Of a DNA stretch of 64,000 nt, positions 60,916 to 64,000 are shown one piece after another. The notes under the pieces were generated by a model, which saw nothing but the letters and a program-made list of their open reading frames with translations, did no database searches and was not told the DNA's origin. Source of the DNA: Streptomyces sp. NBC_00285. Its GTDB lineage: Bacteria > Actinomycetota > Actinomycetes > Streptomycetales > Streptomycetaceae. The position numbers and the translations under genes were made by a program. Location of the stretch: assembly GCF_036174265.1 (NCBI RefSeq), contig NZ_CP108055.1:5332001-5396000 (forward strand), written 5' to 3'. Within the stretch, counting starts at the first letter, position 1; each line of letters begins with the position of its first letter.

Positions 60916-62424
60916 CTAGTACGAGAAGGCCATCGGCTTGTCGGCGTCACGGGCGTCGCCGCCGATCTTCGTGGGCGGGTTGAGGTCGGCCTCCGTGAGC
61001 TCGGGCGGGCCCGCCTTGATGTACTTCACGAGCAGCTTGACCTCGACGACGGCGAGGACGGCGTACAGGGCCGTGAAGGTGATCATCGAGATGAGGACCT
61101 CGGCCTGGGAGACGCCGGGGGAGACCGCGTGCCGGGTCTGCAGGACGCCGTAGACGACCCACGGCTGACGGCCCATCTCGGTGAAGATCCAGCCCCAGGA
61201 GTTGGCGATCAGCGGGAAGCCCAGGGTCCAGATCGACACCAGCCAGTAGAGCCTGCCGAGCTTGGGGCTGAGCGCCTTGTTCCTGAACAGGACCAGATGC
61301 GGCACCTCGTCCTCGGCGACCCGCAGGTGCTGCGGCAGCATGAACTTCTTGCGGGTCAGCCAGAGTCCGGCAAGTCCGACGGCGAAGGACGTCATGCCGA
61401 AGCCGATCATCCAGCGGAACGCCCAGAAGGTGACGGGGATGTTGGGACGGTAGTCGCCCGGCCCGTACTTCTGCTGCTCGGCCTTGTTCACGTCGTTGAT
61501 GCCGGGGATGTACGAGGTGAAGTCGTCGTTGGCGAGGAAGGACAGCAGGCCGGGGATCTCGATGGCCACGGTGTTGTGGCCCTTCTCCACGTCGCCGTAG
61601 GCGAAGATCGAGAACGGGGCGGAGTCCTGGCCGTCCCACAGCGCCTCGGCGGCCGCCATCTTCATCGGCTGCTGCTTGAACATGACCTTGCCGAGAGTGT
61701 CACCGCTGATGGCGGTGAGCATGCCGGCGATGACCACGGTGACGAGGCCCAGCCGCAGCGAGGTCTTCATCACGGGGATGTGCTTCTTGCGGAACAGATG
61801 GAAGGCCGCGATGCCGACCATGAACGCGCCTCCGGTCAGGAAGCACGCGCTGAGTGTGTGGAAGGCCTGGGCGAGAGCGGTGTTCTGGGTCAGCACCAGC
61901 CAGAAGTCGGTGAGCTCGGCCCGGCCCTTCGCCTCGTTGATCCGGTAGCCGACCGGGTGCTGCATCCACGAGTTGGCCGCGAGGATGAAGTACGCCGACA
62001 GGATCGTGCCGATCGAGACCATCCAGATGCAGGCCAGGTGGATCTTCTTGGGCAGCTTGTCCCAGCCGAAGATCCACAGTCCGATGAAGGTGGACTCGAA
62101 GAAGAAGGCGATCAGCGCCTCGAAGGCGAGCGGGGCACCGAAGACGTCACCGACGAAGCGCGAGTAGTCGGACCAGTTCATGCCGAACTGGAACTCCTGC
62201 ACGATGCCGGTGACCACACCCATCGCGATGTTGATCAGGAAGAGCTTGCCCCAGAACTTGGTGGCCCTGAGGTACCGCTCGTTCTCCGTACGCACCCATG
62301 CGGTCTGGAGGCCGGCCGTGAGGGCGGCCAGCGAGATCGTCAGGGGGACGAACAGGAAGTGGTAGACGGTGGTGATGCCGAACTGCCAGCGCGCCAGGGT
62401 CTCCGGCGCCAGAGCCAGGTCCAC
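60916..62424 (-). CDS. cydA: Cytochrome bd oxidase subunit I
   Basis: GTG 62424 follows AAGGAGCGG and gives 502 residues. The N-terminal ETLARWQFGITTVYHFLFVP has the haem-ligand His. GRQPWVVYGVLQTRHAVSP is the conserved GRQPW motif, and the short Q-loop is of the actinobacterial type. It holds haems b558, b595 and d. It is the first gene of cydA-cydB-cydDC-kinase, behind a Rex operator. Confidence 0.97.
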   Translation of the reverse strand: MDLALAPETLARWQFGITTVYHFLFVPLTISLAALTAGLQTAWVRTENERYLRATKFWGKLFLINIAMGVVTGIVQEFQFGMNWSDYSRFVGDVFGAPLAFEALIAFFFESTFIGLWIFGWDKLPKKIHLACIWMVSIGTILSAYFILAANSWMQHPVGYRINEAKGRAELTDFWLVLTQNTALAQAFHTLSACFLTGGAFMVGIAAFHLFRKKHIPVMKTSLRLGLVTVVIAGMLTAISGDTLGKVMFKQQPMKMAAAEALWDGQDSAPFSIFAYGDVEKGHNTVAIEIPGLLSFLANDDFTSYIPGINDVNKAEQQKYGPGDYRPNIPVTFWAFRWMIGFGMTSFAVGLAGLWLTRKKFMLPQHLRVAEDEVPHLVLFRNKALSPKLGRLYWLVSIWTLGFPLIANSWGWIFTEMGRQPWVVYGVLQTRHAVSPGVSQAEVLISMITFTALYAVLAVVEVKLLVKYIKAGPPELTEADLNPPTKIGGDARDADKPMAFSY

Positions 62425-62479
62425 GTCGCCGCTCCTTACCTCACAGGCTTGTGGAACATATGCGTGCGAAAGGTTCGCT

Positions 62480-62495
62480 TGTGAAAGCGTTCACA
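62480..62495. promoter_or_regulatory. Rex operator (ROP) of cydA
   Basis: Read leftward, TGTGAACGCTTTCACA matches the Rex consensus TGTGAACNNNTTCACA at every defined base. It is 56 bases upstream of the cydA GTG. Rex represses when NAD+ is high and releases when NADH rises, so low oxygen induces cyd. A further TGTGAA half-site abuts it. Confidence 0.92.
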
Positions 62496-62601
62496 TTCAC
62501 AAGCCAGTATGCCGCATGCCTGTTCGGCATGGAGCACGTGGGGGGTCCCTAAGCGGGGTCCGATAGGTCACACCTGACTGGGGCCGTTCGGCACATGGCA
62601 C

Positions 62602-62637
62602 GGGGCGCCTCGGTTCCACGTGAAACCAAGACGCCCC
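62602..62637. terminator. Hairpin with parS-like centre after hisC
   Basis: GGGGCG...CGCCCC arms surround GGTTCCACGTGAAACC, where GTTCCACGTGAAAC (62613-62626) differs from parS at one base. It starts 16 bases past the hisC stop and could terminate hisC and bind ParB weakly. Confidence 0.55.
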
Positions 62638-62653
62638 ACAGCTCGCGACAGAC

Positions 62654-63733
62654 TCACAACTCCTTGCGGAAGCCCTCCGCCACCTTCAGGAAGATGTCGT
62701 TCGCCTCGTTCTCCCCGACCGTCACCCGCACACCCTCACCCGGGAACGGCCGCACGACCACGCCGTGCTGCTCGCACGCCGCGGCGAAGTCGACCGTGCG
62801 CTCCCCCAGCCGCAGCCACACGAAGTTGGCCTGGCTCTCGGGCACCGTCCAGCCCTGGGCCCGTAGCCCCTCCACCACGCGATTGCGCTCACCGACCAGT
62901 GAACCGACCCGGCCCAGCAGAGCATCCTCGGCCCGCAGCGAGGCGATCGCCGCCTCCTGCGCGAGCTGGCTGACCCCGAAGGGCACCGCCGTCTTGCGCA
63001 ACGCCGCGGCCACCGGCTCGTGGGCGATAGCGAAACCGACCCTGAGGCCCGCGAGGCCGTACGCCTTGGAGAAGGTGCGCAGCACACAGACGTTCGGCCT
63101 CGTGCGGTACAGCTCCACTCCGTCCGGTACCTCGGGGTCCCGGATGAACTCGCGGTACGCCTCGTCGAGCACCACCAGCACGTCACCGGGCACCCGGTCG
63201 AGGAACCGTTCCAGCTCGGGCCGCTTCACGACCGTGCCCGTCGGGTTGTTCGGGTTGCAGACGAAGATCAGCCGGGTCCGGTCCGTGATCGCGTCGGCCA
63301 TGGCGTCCAGGTCGTGCACATCGCCCGCCGTCAGGGGCACCTGAACCGAGGTGGCGCCGCTGATCTGCGTGATAATCGGGTACGCCTCGAAGGACCGCCA
63401 GGCGTAGATCACCTCGTCCCCGGGACCGGAGGTCGCCTGGATCAGCTGCTGGGCGACCCCGACCGAGCCGGTCCCGGTGGCCAGGTGGGAGAGCGGAACG
63501 CCGAAGCGCTCCGAGAGCTCGTTCATCAGACCCGTGCACGCCATGTCCGGGTAGCGGTTGAAGGAGGCGGCCGAGGCGGTCACGGTCTCCAGCACGCCCG
63601 GCAACGGCGGATAGGGGTTCTCGTTGGAGGACAGCTTGTAGGCCACCGGACCGTCGGCCGCGGCGGGCTTGCCCGGCTTGTAGGTGGGGACACCCTCCAG
63701 CTCGGCGCGCAGCTTGGGGCTCTTCTCGCTCAC
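62654..63733 (-). CDS. hisC: Histidinol-phosphate/aromatic aminotransferase
   Basis: GTG 63733 sits six bases after AGGAGG and gives 359 residues. Fold-type I features: [34 protein letters not shown] and PLP lysine in [16 protein letters not shown]. Orthologues near cydA in Streptomyces are annotated hisC or Pat; the location away from the his operon favours the aromatic/histidinol-phosphate HisC2 type. It may make phenylalanine or tyrosine from their keto acids. Confidence 0.9.
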   Translation of the reverse strand: MSEKSPKLRAELEGVPTYKPGKPAAADGPVAYKLSSNENPYPPLPGVLETVTASAASFNRYPDMACTGLMNELSERFGVPLSHLATGTGSVGVAQQLIQATSGPGDEVIYAWRSFEAYPIITQISGATSVQVPLTAGDVHDLDAMADAITDRTRLIFVCNPNNPTGTVVKRPELERFLDRVPGDVLVVLDEAYREFIRDPEVPDGVELYRTRPNVCVLRTFSKAYGLAGLRVGFAIAHEPVAAALRKTAVPFGVSQLAQEAAIASLRAEDALLGRVGSLVGERNRVVEGLRAQGWTVPESQANFVWLRLGERTVDFAAACEQHGVVVRPFPGEGVRVTVGENEANDIFLKVAEGFRKEL

Positions 63734-64000
63734 CGCAGTCCTCCTCATGACCACCCGCTTCCAATACTGCTCACCTTATGAGGATTGGGCCCGACTGCGT
63801 ACAGGTGAGGTCCAACCTCATCAGCCCCTTGGGCATCACGGGCATCACTGTACGAAGTCGGACGAACCAGGGGGCGCGGTCACATATATCTATGCGCCGG
63901 TGGCTCGCGCCGTGGCGCGCGTCACCCGTGCAGGTGAGTTGAGACCTCTTCGAAACATCGGGAACTTGGCAGGCTCATGCGTGCCGACAAGTTACGTAGT
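63734..64000. promoter_or_regulatory. Upstream region of hisC and a possible next gene
   Basis: TGAGGT-CCA-ACCTCA (63806-63820) is a 6-base inverted repeat upstream of hisC that could be an operator. A rightward ATG at 63977 opens eight codons (MRADKLRS) to the window edge, including a TTA codon; its ribosome site is weak, so a gene here is only possible. An ATATATCTAT stretch near 63884 may be a promoter for it. Confidence 0.35.

Noticed and set aside
59803..62484. An 893-codon plus-strand frame across cydA and cydB
   Set aside because: It is antisense to well-conserved cyd genes, with Asp/Glu/Gln/Arg-biased composition and no domain.

Overview
The window is high-GC actinobacterial chromosome and almost certainly comes from a Streptomyces. 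Codons are strongly G/C at third positions, GTG and TTG starts are common, and TTA codons are very rare. Four kinds of evidence place it in the conserved core near the replication origin. Gene order (hisC, cydAB, cydDC, a GAF kinase, then serS and pheA) is that of the Streptomyces core. Perfect or near-perfect ParB sites (parS, GTTTCACGTGAAAC) occur at 51520, 59815 and 59851. DnaA boxes cluster at 38714-39027 and 50345-50398. No insertion sequence, prophage or CRISPR array was seen.

Layout. 1-13 kb: a truncated MaoC/DUF35 protein, a small secreted Asn/Ser/Gly-rich protein, a prim-pol protein, an AAC(3)-type acetyltransferase, a convergent SLATT/SLOG pair, tRNA-Ser(UGA), a lipoprotein, an HtrA-like protease, a glycerophosphodiesterase, an ATPase-fold regulator, a SEC-C protein and a second prim-pol protein that has lost its catalytic motifs. 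13-20 kb: a GAF/PP2C phosphatase with a changed metal motif, aminopeptidase P, a MocR regulator with an MFS exporter, and a CitG-like protein. 20.8-28.9 kb: a complete FxSxx-COOH operon: RiPP precursor ending FQSAV, radical SAM/SPASM protein with a C-terminal HExxH domain, TIR-like FxsC, and a 1321-aa ATPase/TIR/NB-ARC/TPR protein. 29-37 kb: an alpha/beta hydrolase, an RsbW-like ATPase, then a copper/haem envelope operon (membrane protein, YcnI, Sco1, PCu(A)C, CopC-CopD, Dyp peroxidase).

37-42 kb: a 9-copy 14-bp tandem repeat, pheA, a DnaA-box cluster, serS, a HAD phosphatase, a phosphoribosyltransferase and an oversized tRNA-like gene. 42-46 kb: two tandem ABC-2 transporter pairs in one operon. 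46-53 kb: a frameshifted M24 peptidase, an EphD-like epoxide hydrolase/SDR fusion, a MerR regulator, KptA, a hypothetical protein, an LLM oxidoreductase and a second HAD phosphatase. 53-64 kb: an M23 peptidase, then (minus strand) a DevS-like GAF kinase at the end of the cydA-cydB-cydDC operon behind a consensus Rex operator, and hisC.

The main biological themes are respiration and redox (cyd operon, Rex site, GAF kinase), copper delivery and haem peroxidase export, chromosome organisation sites, and two nucleotide-signalling or immunity-like modules (SLATT/SLOG and Fxs). The least explained items are the Fxs operon, which couples a peptide-modifying enzyme to TIR and NB-ARC proteins, and the 104-nt tRNA-like gene at 42009-42112.
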